DNA from: Galactobacter valiniphilus
GTDB lineage: Bacteria > Actinomycetota > Actinomycetes > Actinomycetales > Micrococcaceae
DNA: 64,000 bases
Direction of reading: 5' to 3'
Assembly (NCBI RefSeq): GCF_003575975.1
Contig: NZ_QQXK01000003.1
Location: 111,763 to 175,762 of the forward strand
In this document: piece after piece, positions 9,315 to 18,675 of the stretch
How positions within the stretch are numbered: position 1 is the stretch's first letter
Layout of the letters: each line of letters begins with the position of its first letter
The notes under the pieces: generated by a model
Seen by the model: only the letters and a program-made list of their open reading frames with translations
Databases searched by the model: none
Told to the model about the DNA's origin: nothing
Position numbers and translations under genes: made by a program

Positions 9315-9818
9315 TCAGTCCCTCGCGTCCGGCCCGGAGGGCAGCAGCGGCCCCGTGGTGCCGGGGTGGTGCCCGAAGATGAGCGTGGTCTCGGTGTGGG
9401 CCACCGAGGCATCCGTCGCGAGGTGGTCGAGCACCCAATTGCGCAGGGCGTCCGTCGAGGCGACGGCGATCCGCAGCAGGTAGTCGGTGCCGCCCGAGAC
9501 ATGGAACATCTCCACGACGTCCGGCAGGTCGGGGACGAAGCGCGTGAAGCGGTCGATCTCCTCGCGGTCGTGGGCGCGCAGCTTGACGGCGATGAGCGCC
9601 TGCACGGGGCGGCCGACGGCCGCGAGCGAGACGGTCGCGTGGTACCCCTCGATGACGCCGCGCTCCACGAGCGCCCGCGTGCGCACGAGCGCCGTGGACG
9701 GTGCCACGCCGACGCGCTCGGCCAGCGCGGCGTTGGAGATCCTGGCGTCCGCCACGAGGGCGTTGATGATGGCGCGATCGAGGGCGTCGAGCCCCGAGGA
9801 ATCGCTCGTGTGAGTCAT
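9315..9818 (-). CDS. Lrp/AsnC family transcriptional regulator
   Basis: A 167-residue regulator with an N-terminal AsnC-type HTH (L-D-A-L-D-R-A-I-I-N-A-L ... S-N-A-A-L-A-E-R-V-G-V-A-P-S-T) and a C-terminal ligand-binding RAM domain containing V-S-G-G-T-D-Y-L-L-R-I-A-V. Such proteins sense amino acids and regulate transport or metabolism as octameric complexes. ATG at 9818 fits the family start; the frame extends further upstream but encodes nothing Lrp-like. It is divergent from the lipoprotein gene and close to alaA, so amino acid metabolism is a plausible target. Confidence 0.9.
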   Translation of the reverse strand: MTHTSDSSGLDALDRAIINALVADARISNAALAERVGVAPSTALVRTRALVERGVIEGYHATVSLAAVGRPVQALIAVKLRAHDREEIDRFTRFVPDLPDVVEMFHVSGGTDYLLRIAVASTDALRNWVLDHLATDASVAHTETTLIFGHHPGTTGPLLPSGPDARD

Positions 9819-9894
9819 GCCCACATTTGACCACACGCCGCGCGCGAGGAGCCCGCGGCTGGGGTGCGCGCCGCCGCCCGGATACGCTCTAGGG

Positions 9895-10995
9895 GTGAAG
9901 TCACTGCCGTTCGTTTCCTCGCCGCTCACCCGCCAGCGCGGCCCCCGCGGGGCGCGCACGGCCGCGTCCGTCGCGCTCGGCGCCGCCCTGGCCCTCGGGC
10001 TGGGCGCCTGCACGCCCTCGTCTCCCGCGCCGCCCGTGACCAACGCGCCGGACACGACGAGCGGCGTCGTGCGGATCGCCGCCCTCGACGGCGACGCCGA
10101 CGCGCTGCTGCAGGCGCGCGCCTCGGTCCAGGTGCTCAACGCCGCCGGCGTGAAGGCGCAGCTCACGGGCTCGCAGACCGTCAGCTCCCACGACGCCCGC
10201 GCGCAGCTGGCGGGCGGCAAGGTGGACCTGGTGTTCGGCGGCGCCGAGGAATGGCTCGTGTCGGCGACCGCCGCCGAGCGGGCTACCGCGAGCGGCTCGA
10301 CGGCGCCCGCTTCCACCGGCGCGAGTCCCGGCTCCGCCGAGGCGTCAGGCGACGCCGAGGCCGACGCCACGGCCGGATCCACGCCGAGCGATCAGGGCTC
10401 GGCCACCGACGCCGTGCGCGCCACGCTGGACGAGGGCCTGGCCGTGGGCACGGCCGCCCTCGGGGAGCGGCGCCTCGCCGCCATCACCACCAAGTCCGTC
10501 GCCGCCCTGCACACGCTCGAATCGGTCGCGACCCTGCCCGCGTTCTGCCCCTCCGGCCGCCTCGCGGCGCCGCGGGACTGGGTGGGCGCCGCCGGCACCG
10601 CGTGGGAGTCGCGCTCCGGCTGCGCACCGCGCGAGACCACGGGTACCGCCGACACCACCGCGGCCCTCGAGCTCCTCGTGGGCGGCAAGGCGGAGCTGGC
10701 GATCGCGCGCTCCAACGACCCCCGCATCGTCGCGTGGGGACTGCGCTCCCTCCAGGATCCAGGCAACACCCTCGGCGCTGATCCGCTCCTCGGTGTGATC
10801 TCCTCCGATCGCGTGGGCAAGGACGCGCTGGAGAAGCTCAGCAAGCTCGCCTCCTCCCTCAGCGGCGAGAACTGGGACCAGCTGCAGCGCCTGCAGTCCG
10901 AGTCCGGGGTGAGCGACGCGGACCTCGCCGCGTGGCTCAGGGCCCGCTCGCTCGTGAGCGAGGCCGGCCCGTCCACGGCCCCGAGCGGCTCCTGA
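9895..10995 (+). CDS. Lipoprotein, possible substrate-binding protein
   Basis: A 366-residue protein with a basic N-terminus, hydrophobic stretch and lipobox L-G-A-C (Cys39), so it is probably anchored outside the membrane. The mature part (V-V-R-I-A-A-L-D-G-D-A-D ... G-G-K-V-D-L-V-F-G-G-A-E-E-W-L) resembles periplasmic-binding folds of the osmoprotectant/quaternary-amine type, with a low-complexity Ala/Ser/Thr insert near residues 125-165. No transporter genes flank it. The GTG start has TACGCT 6 bases upstream and no clear ribosome site, consistent with a leaderless mRNA. The ligand is unknown and the family call is tentative. Confidence 0.6.
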   Translation: MKSLPFVSSPLTRQRGPRGARTAASVALGAALALGLGACTPSSPAPPVTNAPDTTSGVVRIAALDGDADALLQARASVQVLNAAGVKAQLTGSQTVSSHDARAQLAGGKVDLVFGGAEEWLVSATAAERATASGSTAPASTGASPGSAEASGDAEADATAGSTPSDQGSATDAVRATLDEGLAVGTAALGERRLAAITTKSVAALHTLESVATLPAFCPSGRLAAPRDWVGAAGTAWESRSGCAPRETTGTADTTAALELLVGGKAELAIARSNDPRIVAWGLRSLQDPGNTLGADPLLGVISSDRVGKDALEKLSKLASSLSGENWDQLQRLQSESGVSDADLAAWLRARSLVSEAGPSTAPSGS

Positions 10996-11085
10996 ACGCG
11001 TCAGGGGAGTGAGTCGGGTCACGGGCGGCTGTGGCCCGCGCTATCCCGTCATGTGAAGGCATCTGCCCTCGAGCGGTGACAAGAT

Positions 11086-12312
11086 GTGTCCGTGCCCGAA
11101 TTCAAGCAGTCATCCAAGCTTCACAACGTCCTCTACGACATCCGCGGTCCGGTGTTGGAGGAGGCTACGCGCATGGAGGCGGCAGGGCACCGCATCCTCA
11201 AGCTGAACATCGGCAACCCGGCGCCGTTCGGCTTCGAGGCCCCCGACGCGATCCTCGTGGACATGATCCGCCACCTGCCGCACGCGCAGGGCTACTCGGA
11301 TTCGCGCGGCATTATGAGCGCGCGCACGGCGGTCTCGCAGTACTACCAGACCCGCGGGATCCAGACGATCGGCGTCGACGACATCTACCTCGGCAACGGC
11401 GTCTCCGAGCTCATCTCGCTGAGCCTGAACGCCCTGTTGGACGACGGCGACGAGGTCCTGGTCCCCACGCCGGATTACCCGCTGTGGACGGCCTCGACGT
11501 CCCTGGCCGGCGGCCGCGCCGTGCACTACCTCTGCGACGAGTCCGAGGGCTGGATGCCCGACCTCGAGGACATGGCCGCCAAGATCACGCCCCGCACCAA
11601 GGGCATCGTGGTCATCAACCCCAACAACCCCACGGGTGCGGTCTACCCCAAGCACGTCCTCGAGGGCATCCTGGAGCTCGCGCGCCGCCACGGGCTCATC
11701 GTCTTTGCCGACGAGATCTACGAGAAGATCACCTACGACGGCGTCGAGGCGATCAACATGGCCTCGCTCTCCGACGACGTCCTGACCCTCACCTTCTCCG
11801 GCCTCTCCAAGGCCTACCGCGTGTGCGGTTTCCGCGCCGGCTGGATGGCCATCTCGGGCCCCAAGCACCTCGCGACGGACTACATCGAGGGCCTCAACCT
11901 GCTCACCAACATGCGCCTGTGCGCCAACGTCCCGGCGCAGCACGCGATCCAGACCGCGCTGGGCGGATACCAGTCGATCAACGACCTGATCCTGCCCGGC
12001 GGCCGCCTCCTGGAGCAGCGCAACCTGGCGCACAAGATGCTCAACGAGATCCCAGGCGTCTCCTGCGAGCAGGGCTACGGCGCCCTCTACCTCTTTCCGC
12101 GCCTGGATCCCGAGGTGTACCCGATCCAGGACGACGAGCGCTTCGCCCTCGACCTGCTCAAGCAGCAGAAGATCCTCGTCACCCAGGGCACTGGCTTCAA
12201 CTGGATCGCGCCGGATCACTTCCGCCTCGTGACACTGCCGGATGTGAAGATGCTGGAGGACGCGATCGGTAGGATCGCCGAATACCTGGAGGGCCTGCGC
12301 GAAAGGGCCTGA
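11086..12312 (+). CDS. alaA: Alanine-synthesising aminotransferase AlaA
   Basis: PLP enzyme that converts pyruvate and glutamate to alanine and 2-oxoglutarate. The whole 408-residue protein is collinear with E. coli AlaA (YfbQ), for example L-H-N-V-L-Y-D-I-R-G-P-V-L-E-E-A, L-N-I-G-N-P-A-P-F-G-F, I-N-P-N-N-P-T-G-A-V-Y and R-L-C-A-N-V-P-A-Q-H-A-I-Q-T-A-L-G-G-Y-Q. The PLP lysine is in F-S-G-L-S-K-A-Y-R. GTG at 11086 is the longest start; GTG at 11092 is an alternative, since CAAGAT lies 6 bases before it and no ribosome site is evident. Confidence 0.93.
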   Translation: MSVPEFKQSSKLHNVLYDIRGPVLEEATRMEAAGHRILKLNIGNPAPFGFEAPDAILVDMIRHLPHAQGYSDSRGIMSARTAVSQYYQTRGIQTIGVDDIYLGNGVSELISLSLNALLDDGDEVLVPTPDYPLWTASTSLAGGRAVHYLCDESEGWMPDLEDMAAKITPRTKGIVVINPNNPTGAVYPKHVLEGILELARRHGLIVFADEIYEKITYDGVEAINMASLSDDVLTLTFSGLSKAYRVCGFRAGWMAISGPKHLATDYIEGLNLLTNMRLCANVPAQHAIQTALGGYQSINDLILPGGRLLEQRNLAHKMLNEIPGVSCEQGYGALYLFPRLDPEVYPIQDDERFALDLLKQQKILVTQGTGFNWIAPDHFRLVTLPDVKMLEDAIGRIAEYLEGLRERA

Positions 12313-12369
12313 GCCCTCCGCCCCGCCCGGCTCCCCGGGCGGGCCGCGCGAGCGCAAGCAGGAGGAGCG

Positions 12370-13251
12370 GTGGCTCAGAAGGACACGCAGGACCTCGGTA
12401 TCGAAGGACAGGCCTTGCCCGACGCCGCGGCGGCGCTGGCGTGGGTGCCCGGCTCGCCCATGAACGACTCCACCACGGCGGATAAGCCGGGGTTCGACGG
12501 CGACAAGGCCGCCGGCGAGGCGGCGCTGGCCGCCGGGACCTCGGCCCTGGACGAGCTGCAGGAGCGGCTCTTCGCCGCCTCCAAGGGCGGCGAGACCCGC
12601 AACGTGCTGCTCGTGCTGCAGGCCATGGACACGGCGGGCAAGGGCGGTATCGTGCGCCACGTCGTGGGTTCCGTTGACCCGCAGGGCGTGGAGCTCACGG
12701 CCTTCAAGGCCCCCTCCGAGGAGGAGCGCGCCCATGACTTTCTGTGGCGCATCCGCAAGGCCCTGCCCGGGCCGGGCAAGATCGGCGTGTTCGACCGCTC
12801 GCACTACGAGGACGTGCTGGTGCACCGCGTGCGCGGGCTCTCCCCGCTCGAGGAGGTCGAGAAGCGCTACGGCCAGATCGTCGACTTCGAGCGCGAGCTC
12901 GTCGCCTCCGGCACCGTGATGGTGAAGGTCTTCCTGCACCTCTCGCGCGAGGAGCAGGGCAAGCGCCTCGCCGAGCGCCTCGACCGCCCGGACAAGTACT
13001 GGAAGTACAACCCGAGAGACGTGGACGATCGCGCGTACTGGGACGACTACCAGGAGGCCTACCGCATCGCCCTGGACAAGACCCACACGGACGAGGCGCC
13101 CTGGTTTGTGGTGCCCGCCGACCGCAAGTGGTACGCGCGCCTGGCCGTTCAGTCGCTCCTGACGCAGGCCCTCAAGAAGATCGACCCGCAGTGGCCGGCC
13201 GCCGACTTCGACGTGGCCCACGAGCAGAAGCGGCTCGCGGAACTCGGCTGA
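12370..13251 (+). CDS. Polyphosphate kinase 2 family protein
   Basis: Transfers phosphate between inorganic polyphosphate and nucleotides (AMP/ADP or GMP/GDP). The PPK2 core has the Walker A-type Q-A-M-D-T-A-G-K-G-G (about residue 83), the lid residues K-A-P-S-E-E-E-R-A-H-D-F-L-W-R, and the Walker B F-D-R-S-H-Y-E-D-V-L-V (about residue 140). The C-terminal W-K-Y-N-P-R-D and W-F-V-V-P-A-D-R-K-W-Y-A-R blocks are also typical. The GTG start follows GGAGGAG. The length (293 residues) suits a single-domain PPK2; direction and nucleotide preference cannot be read from sequence. Confidence 0.92.
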   Translation: MAQKDTQDLGIEGQALPDAAAALAWVPGSPMNDSTTADKPGFDGDKAAGEAALAAGTSALDELQERLFAASKGGETRNVLLVLQAMDTAGKGGIVRHVVGSVDPQGVELTAFKAPSEEERAHDFLWRIRKALPGPGKIGVFDRSHYEDVLVHRVRGLSPLEEVEKRYGQIVDFERELVASGTVMVKVFLHLSREEQGKRLAERLDRPDKYWKYNPRDVDDRAYWDDYQEAYRIALDKTHTDEAPWFVVPADRKWYARLAVQSLLTQALKKIDPQWPAADFDVAHEQKRLAELG

Positions 13252-13273
13252 GCCGCCGGCAAGGCTGAACGCG

Positions 13274-13307
13274 GGCGGGCCCGGCGCCGACAGGTGCCGG
13301 GCCCGCC
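13274..13307 (+). terminator. PPK2 gene terminator
   Basis: A 15-base GC-rich inverted repeat with one mismatch (GGCGGGCCCGGCGCC, 13274-13288, with 13293-13307) and a 4-base loop. Confidence 0.65.
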
Positions 13308-13491
13308 GTCGTCTCCACGCGCCGTCGTGCAGGGCCCTTGTGGTGGTGTGCGCCGGCGCCGCGCTCGCAGGAGCGCACGGGCCGCGGCGGAAAATGGGCG
13401 GTGGGCTGGCGGACCGTGGCATGCCCCGGGTGTGAGGTGGATCGCAGACTATTTCGGTCCGCACATTCCCCCTTCGCACCCCGGGAGACCC

Positions 13492-14844
13492 ATGTCCTCC
13501 ACCACCAGCCGCGGCGCCTACACGGCGCCCCCGCGCGGCGGTCACTACCAAAACGTCCTGCTCGCGGTCCTCTTCGCGACCTTCGGCTTCGTCTTCTTCG
13601 ACCGCATGGCGCTGAACTACCTCGCGCCGTACTTCATGGACGAGCTCGGCCTCGACAACACCGCCATCGGCCTGCTGGGCGGCCTGCCCTCCCTCACGCG
13701 GGCCATTTCCGGGCTCCTGCTCGGCGTCATTTCCGACCGGATCGACCGCCGCAAGCCGCTCATCATCGCGTGCATCATCGGCTTCTCGATCTTCTCGGCG
13801 CTCTCCGGCCTCGTGGGCGGCCTGGCCAGCCTGCTCCTGCTGCGCGCCATCATGGGCATGGCCGAGGGCGGCGTGCTGCCGCTCTCGCAGACGCTGCTCA
13901 TGTACTCCTCCTCTCCCAAGCGCCGCGGCCTGAACATGGGCCTGCTGCAGGGTTCGGCCGCCGGCCTGCTCGGCGGCGTGGTGGGCCCGATCGTCACGGT
14001 TGCCATGGCCAACGCGTGGGGCTGGCGCTCCGCGTTCTACATCACGATCGTCCCCGGCATCCTGCTGACGCTCCTGGTGCTCTTCTTCGTCAAGGACCTG
14101 CGCCTCAAGGCCACGAACGCCGCAGGCGAGCTGGACGCCGACGCGGCCGACGCGATGGCCGGCGCCATCCCGCTCTCCGAGCGCCCCACGACGTTCCGCG
14201 CCGCGCTCAAGACCCGCAACATGTGGCTGTGCATGGGCATCGCGGTCTTCTTCGTGACCTGGTTCATCACGACCCAGACCTTCAGCGCCCTGTTCCTGAG
14301 CAAGGCCAAGGGCTTCGACGCCGGCTCCTCCTCGCTGGTCCTGACAGGCATCGGCATCGGCTGGGTCGTGTGGGGCGGCCTGGTGCCGGCGCTCTCCGAC
14401 CGCATCGGCCGCAAGCCGGCGATCATCATCTTCGCCTCCATCGCGGCCCTCGCCCCGCTGGCCATGATCTTCATCGACAACGCCGGGCTCCTGTTTGTGG
14501 TCATGGCGCTGACCTACACCGGCATGGGCTGCTTCACGCTGTTCATGGCGACCATCCCGGCCGAGACCGTGGCGCCGCAGATCATGGCCTCCTGCCTGGG
14601 GTTGATCATGGGCCTCGGCGAGATCCTGGGCGGCTTCGTGGCGCCGACCGTGGCCGGCATGCTCGCCGATCAGTGGGGCCTGAACTCCGTCATGGTCATG
14701 TGCACGCTCGCCGCGTGCGTCGTGGTGGTGCTCGCCTTCTTCCTCCGCGAGACCGCGCCGCGCACGGCACGCACCGCGGGAGCCGGTGCCGAACGCGCTC
14801 AGGGCGTTGAGGACCAGGTGCACGACGACGCCCTGGCCGGCTGA
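13492..14844 (+). CDS. MFS transporter
   Basis: A 450-residue inner-membrane transporter with about 12 hydrophobic segments. The A-loop motif between helices 2 and 3 is G-V-I-S-D-R-I-D-R-R-K, and a matching copy (A-L-S-D-R-I-G-R-K-P) occurs after helix 8, as in the organic-anion/sugar-acid type of MFS carriers. ATG at 13492 (preceded by GGGAGA) fits the family start; the upstream in-frame extension is Arg-rich and not protein-like. The substrate is unknown. The AraC-type regulator that converges on it may control it. Confidence 0.88.
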   Translation: MSSTTSRGAYTAPPRGGHYQNVLLAVLFATFGFVFFDRMALNYLAPYFMDELGLDNTAIGLLGGLPSLTRAISGLLLGVISDRIDRRKPLIIACIIGFSIFSALSGLVGGLASLLLLRAIMGMAEGGVLPLSQTLLMYSSSPKRRGLNMGLLQGSAAGLLGGVVGPIVTVAMANAWGWRSAFYITIVPGILLTLLVLFFVKDLRLKATNAAGELDADAADAMAGAIPLSERPTTFRAALKTRNMWLCMGIAVFFVTWFITTQTFSALFLSKAKGFDAGSSSLVLTGIGIGWVVWGGLVPALSDRIGRKPAIIIFASIAALAPLAMIFIDNAGLLFVVMALTYTGMGCFTLFMATIPAETVAPQIMASCLGLIMGLGEILGGFVAPTVAGMLADQWGLNSVMVMCTLAACVVVVLAFFLRETAPRTARTAGAGAERAQGVEDQVHDDALAG

Positions 14845-14914
14845 GCCGCCCGGCTCGCCTTCCGGCCGGCCTTCCGGCCGGGCCCCCGAGGTCCGGCCCC
14901 TTCCGCCCGAACAA

Positions 14915-14961
14915 GAACGCCGCCCGCCCTCCCCTGACGTAGGGGAAGGCGGGCGGCGTTC
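14915..14961. terminator. Bidirectional terminator
   Basis: A stem GAACGCCGCCCGCC (14915-14928) with its complement at 14948-14961, extended inward by CCCCT/AGGGG, lies between the convergent MFS and AraC genes. Confidence 0.8.
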
Positions 14962-14972
14962 GCGTGTGCCGC

Positions 14973-15878
14973 CTACTCGGAGGCGAGGGCCTCCTCGCGC
15001 GCGGCCGAGGGGGCCAGGCCGTACTCGCGCCGGTAGGCGCGAGAGAAGTGCGAGGGGGAGGAGAAGCCGCTGCGCCCGGCGATGTCGGTCAGGCTCAGGG
15101 CGCGACGGTGAACCAGCTCGTGCTGCGCCGCCTCGAGGCGGGTCAGCAGGAGGGAACGCGCCGGGCTGGTGCCCTCCGCCGCGAAGACCCGGTGCAGCTG
15201 GCGGGCCGAGAGGCCCAACCGGGCGGCCACGGCGTCTGGCGTGAGATCCGGGTCGCTGAGCCGCTCGCGCATGGCCTGCATGGCCCGCAGATATGTGGCG
15301 TGAGGGGAGGCGGTGGCGGGGCGCAGGGTGGCCCGGACGAGCTCGCCGATGCGGGCCTCCGGGGTGTGCGGGCCGCTGGCCAACTGCGCGAGCGAGGCGG
15401 CCAGCGTGGCGACCCGCTCGCGGCCAAGGTGGCTCGGAGCGGCCAGCGGGTCCCATGCCCACTCCAGGCGCAGCGTCTCGAGCGGGACGTCCACGATGAG
15501 CAGGCGCAGATCCGTGTCGAAGCCGAAGAGGTGCGCATCCGAGGTCGAGTACGTCATGGCCTCGCCGGCCCGGAGCGCGGAGGTGCCGTGGGGGCCGTGG
15601 AAGAAGCCGCTGCCCTCCAAGAGCACGCTGATCATGAGCGAATCCTCGCGCTCGGAGGCGAGGTGGGAGCCCGAACGATCAACGACGTGCGGGCTGCCCT
15701 TGACCTCCGTGAGCTGCAGGCCGTCCACGCGGCGCTGCCCGGAGGACAGGCTGAGGTCGTTGTTGAAGGTGGAGCAACGCAGGCCAAAGAGGGTGTGGGC
15801 GTTGACTTCTTCCCAGAAGGCGATGCGATCTTCCGGCGCAACGTCGTCGGTGCGCACCTCGCTCAGGCTGAGGCTCAT
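14973..15878 (-). CDS. AraC family transcriptional regulator
   Basis: A 301-residue regulator. The N-terminal half resembles the AraC-binding-like cupin domain of AraC/NahR-type activators (W-E-E-V-N-A-H-T ... G-E-A-M-T-Y-S-T-S-D), the presumed effector domain. The C-terminal about 100 residues hold two HTH motifs, including S-L-T-D-I-A-G-R-S-G-F-S-S-P-S-H-F-S-R-A-Y-R-R-E-Y-G, the AraC signature. GGAGGG lies just before the ATG. A likely target is the neighbouring MFS transporter; this is inferred from position only. Confidence 0.9.
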   Translation of the reverse strand: MSLSLSEVRTDDVAPEDRIAFWEEVNAHTLFGLRCSTFNNDLSLSSGQRRVDGLQLTEVKGSPHVVDRSGSHLASEREDSLMISVLLEGSGFFHGPHGTSALRAGEAMTYSTSDAHLFGFDTDLRLLIVDVPLETLRLEWAWDPLAAPSHLGRERVATLAASLAQLASGPHTPEARIGELVRATLRPATASPHATYLRAMQAMRERLSDPDLTPDAVAARLGLSARQLHRVFAAEGTSPARSLLLTRLEAAQHELVHRRALSLTDIAGRSGFSSPSHFSRAYRREYGLAPSAAREEALASE

Positions 15879-16125
15879 CCCTCCAGGCTAGGCCACGTGA
15901 GCCGCATCACGCCACGCCGGGGGTGTCGGCGCACGGTTGGTGCACCGGGCGGCAAGCGTTGTGCAGGCCCGTCGCGGTCGAGGACGCGGTGCTGCCTGCC
16001 GCGGGTGCTGCCAGCCGCAGGTGCGGCTGCCGGCGGGGGAAGGTCCACTCCCGCCGCCCCCACCCTGCGGTGCTCCTGGGTCGAGGGCGAGCACGGGTGC
16101 CGGCGCGGGCGCGGCGGCTGGGCGT

Positions 16126-16347
16126 TCAGCCCTCCTGTCCGGGCTGCGCGGCGCGGGCCGCAGCGAGTCGCTCGCGCGCGCCGCTGAGCCAGGCCTCGCA
16201 GCGCTGGGCCAGGGCCTCGCCGCGCTCCCACAGGGAGAGGGACTCCTCGAGGGTGGCGCCGCCGGCCTCGAGCCGCTGCACCACCTCGATGAGCTCGGTG
16301 CGGGCCTGCTCGTAGGACAGGGACTCGACGGGGGTGGACTCGCTCAT
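16126..16347 (-). CDS. xseB: Exodeoxyribonuclease VII small subunit
   Basis: A 73-residue small subunit that binds several-fold to XseA in the ssDNA-specific exonuclease VII. The family core is clear: [20 protein letters not shown] followed by [14 protein letters not shown]. Its ATG overlaps the xseA stop (ATGA), so the pair is translationally coupled. The length is normal. Confidence 0.95.
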   Translation of the reverse strand: MSESTPVESLSYEQARTELIEVVQRLEAGGATLEESLSLWERGEALAQRCEAWLSGARERLAAARAAQPGQEG

Positions 16348-17693
16348 GCGTTCACATCGCTTTCGGTGCTGGGATCGGTGGAGGGCGCGGCGGCTTCGGC
16401 GGACGCCGCCGGGGCGGAAACGTCGCGTGGCTGGGACGGGGCGCCGGGCTGGGAACCGGGGACCGCGCCGTCGGACACCAGTGCGAGCCGGCCGCTCGCG
16501 AGGCGGGCCGTGAGGCCCGTCCCCGCGGGTGCCAGCTCGGCGTCGCGCAGCACGGCGCCGTCCTCCAGCTGGAGGACGGCGTAGCCGCGGTCCAGGGTGG
16601 ACTGCGGCGAGAGGGAACGGACCCGGGCGGCGAGCTGCGTGACCTCGTCTCCGGCGCGCGAGAGGCGGTGACCCAGCGAGAGGCGCGAGCGCTCGCGCAG
16701 GCGTTCGACGTCCTCGGCACGCACCGTGATCATCCCCTCCGGCTCGGCCAGGACGGGGCGGCTGCGCAGCTGAGAGAGCTCGCGCGCGCCGCGTTCGAGG
16801 ATGAGCTCGACGGCGCGGCCCAGGCGGGCGCGGCCCTCGGCGATGAGCGCGAGTTCGGCCTCGACCTCCGGGACGATGCGCTTGGCGGCGTCCGTGGGGG
16901 TGGAAGCGCGCAGATCGGCGACGTCATCCAGCAGCGGGCGGTCGGCCTCGTGGCCGATGGCGCTCACGACGGGGGTGCGCGCGGCGGCGACCGCGCGCAC
17001 GAGGCGCTCGTCGCTGAAGCCCAGGAGGTCCTCGAGGGCGCCGCCGCCGCGGGCGATGACGATGACGGCCACCTCGGGGATCGCGTCCAGCTCCTCGAGG
17101 GCGGCGATGACCTCGGGGACGGAGCGGGGGCCCTGCACGGCGGCGTGGCGCACCTCAAAGGCCACGGCCGGCCAGCGCAGCGTGGCGTTGCGCAGCACGT
17201 CCTTCTCGGCGTCCGAGTTGGAGCCCGTGATGAGGCCGATGCGTTGGGGGAGGAAGGGCAGCGGGCGCTTGCGCGAGGGATCGAAGAGGCCCTCCTCGGC
17301 GAGCTGGCGGCGCAGGCGCTCGAGGCGCGCGAGCAGATCGCCGAGGCCCACGGGCTTCAGATCGGAGACGTTCATGGAGAGCCGGCCGGTCTTCAGGAAG
17401 AAGCTCGGCTTGACCTGCGCCACGACTCGCGAGCCGACCTCGGGGCGCTCCGGGAGCTGGCGCAGGACGCTCGACCACAGGGTCAGTGGAAGCGAGTTGT
17501 CCACCTCAAGGTCACGCATGGTGAGGAAGGCGTGGCCGTTGCGCACGCTCACCTCGATGAGCTGTCCCTCGATCCACGTGGCCGGCGCGCGCTCGATGTG
17601 GGTCTTCAGGTTTTCGGCGAGCCGGCGCAGCGGCCACGGGTTCTCCGGGTCCGTGTCCGCGGCGGTCGCGGCGGGCTCTCGCTCTTGACTCAT
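16344..17693 (-). CDS. xseA: Exodeoxyribonuclease VII large subunit
   Basis: Catalytic subunit (449 residues) of exonuclease VII, which degrades single-stranded DNA from both ends and takes part in repair. It has an N-terminal OB-fold ([18 protein letters not shown]), then the Exonuc_VII_L core with [25 protein letters not shown], and [25 protein letters not shown], and a helical C-terminal region binding XseB. ATG at 17693 gives the usual family length; the frame extends upstream over the divergent promoter. Coupled to xseB by a 4-base overlap. Confidence 0.95.
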   Translation of the reverse strand: MSQEREPAATAADTDPENPWPLRRLAENLKTHIERAPATWIEGQLIEVSVRNGHAFLTMRDLEVDNSLPLTLWSSVLRQLPERPEVGSRVVAQVKPSFFLKTGRLSMNVSDLKPVGLGDLLARLERLRRQLAEEGLFDPSRKRPLPFLPQRIGLITGSNSDAEKDVLRNATLRWPAVAFEVRHAAVQGPRSVPEVIAALEELDAIPEVAVIVIARGGGALEDLLGFSDERLVRAVAAARTPVVSAIGHEADRPLLDDVADLRASTPTDAAKRIVPEVEAELALIAEGRARLGRAVELILERGARELSQLRSRPVLAEPEGMITVRAEDVERLRERSRLSLGHRLSRAGDEVTQLAARVRSLSPQSTLDRGYAVLQLEDGAVLRDAELAPAGTGLTARLASGRLALVSDGAVPGSQPGAPSQPRDVSAPAASAEAAAPSTDPSTESDVNA

Positions 17694-17787
17694 CTCACGC
17701 GTTCCTTTCCGGGAGTGAAACACCCCCACCAGTAGACTAGAAGCCCCTGACCACTTGTCCCGCGCGCGGCGCGGGGAAGGAGCGCGA

Positions 17788-18675
17788 ATGCGCAACGTGT
17801 TGGCCGTGTTGCTCGCGGCCCTTGCGGCGATTTCCGGTGCCTCCGCCTGGGGCGGATCCGTTGTCGACAAGGCTCTCACCCAGCCCGAGACGGTCCGCAG
17901 CACCCTCGGCACCCTCATCGACGATCAAGGCGTTCGGGCCATGATCGGCACCCGCGTCAAGGCGCAGGTCGTTGAGCGCCTCCCCGGCGGCGTCATCCCC
18001 AAGAAGCTCGAGAAGGTCGTGGACACGGCGATCACCGCCGCGACCAACGGCGTGCTGGAGGACCCCAAGACGCGCGAGGCGTGGCTGACGTCGCTGGACC
18101 GCTCCCGCGAGCTCTACGTGCAGCGCGTGCGCGACGAGGGCGGCTCCGCCGGGCGCATCGAGGTGGTCCTGGATCCGCTGGCCACGCTCGCGGCCCAGCA
18201 CGTCGCCTCCGGGCTGACCTCCGCCGGGATCAAGGTCCAGGCCCCCGCCACCGTCGCGTGGCGCCTCGACCAGAACATCGGTGACATCTCTCCGCTCGCC
18301 TCGCTCAGCGTGCCCGTGCTGCAGCTGAGCGTGTCGCAGTCGGAGCACTGGGGCTGGTACGCCCTCGCCGCCGTCGTGCTCATGGCACTGGCGCTGCTCT
18401 CGGCCAAGAAGCGCGGCATCCCCGTGGTGACCGCGGGCTTCGTGGGAGGCTCGGCCGGCGTGGTGGGGCTGTGGGCCTCCGGTGTGGTTGGCGGCATCGG
18501 CTCCGCCGCGAGCAACCCCATCATGGCCGCCGCTACCAGCAGCATCGCCGGCGTGGTCAACTCCACCTCGCAGCCCGTGGCGATCGCCGGCGGCGCGCTG
18601 TTCGTCCTGGGCATCGTGATGCTCATCATCGGGGCCGCGGTGCGCCGCCGCCGCTCGGTAGACTGGGAAGCATGA
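17788..18675 (+). CDS. Membrane protein upstream of ispH
   Basis: A 295-residue protein with an N-terminal hydrophobic segment (signal anchor, residues 3-25), an extracytoplasmic helical domain of about 165 residues, and three C-terminal membrane helices ([15 protein letters not shown] onward), ending in [13 protein letters not shown] at 17788 is chosen for its GGGGAAGGAG ribosome site. TAGACT at 17733 is a plausible -10 element shared with the divergent xseA region. The stop overlaps the ispH start. No family function is recognised. Confidence 0.75.
   Translation: MRNVLAVLLAALAAISGASAWGGSVVDKALTQPETVRSTLGTLIDDQGVRAMIGTRVKAQVVERLPGGVIPKKLEKVVDTAITAATNGVLEDPKTREAWLTSLDRSRELYVQRVRDEGGSAGRIEVVLDPLATLAAQHVASGLTSAGIKVQAPATVAWRLDQNIGDISPLASLSVPVLQLSVSQSEHWGWYALAAVVLMALALLSAKKRGIPVVTAGFVGGSAGVVGLWASGVVGGIGSAASNPIMAAATSSIAGVVNSTSQPVAIAGGALFVLGIVMLIIGAAVRRRRSVDWEA

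Noticed and set aside
9819..10382. N-terminal extension of the Lrp regulator by 188 residues
   Set aside because: The extension is antisense to the lipoprotein gene; the Lrp family start is at 9818.
11110..15462. Minus-strand open frame of 1450 codons
   Set aside because: It runs antisense through alaA, the PPK2 gene, the MFS gene and into araC; low-complexity translation and no start context.
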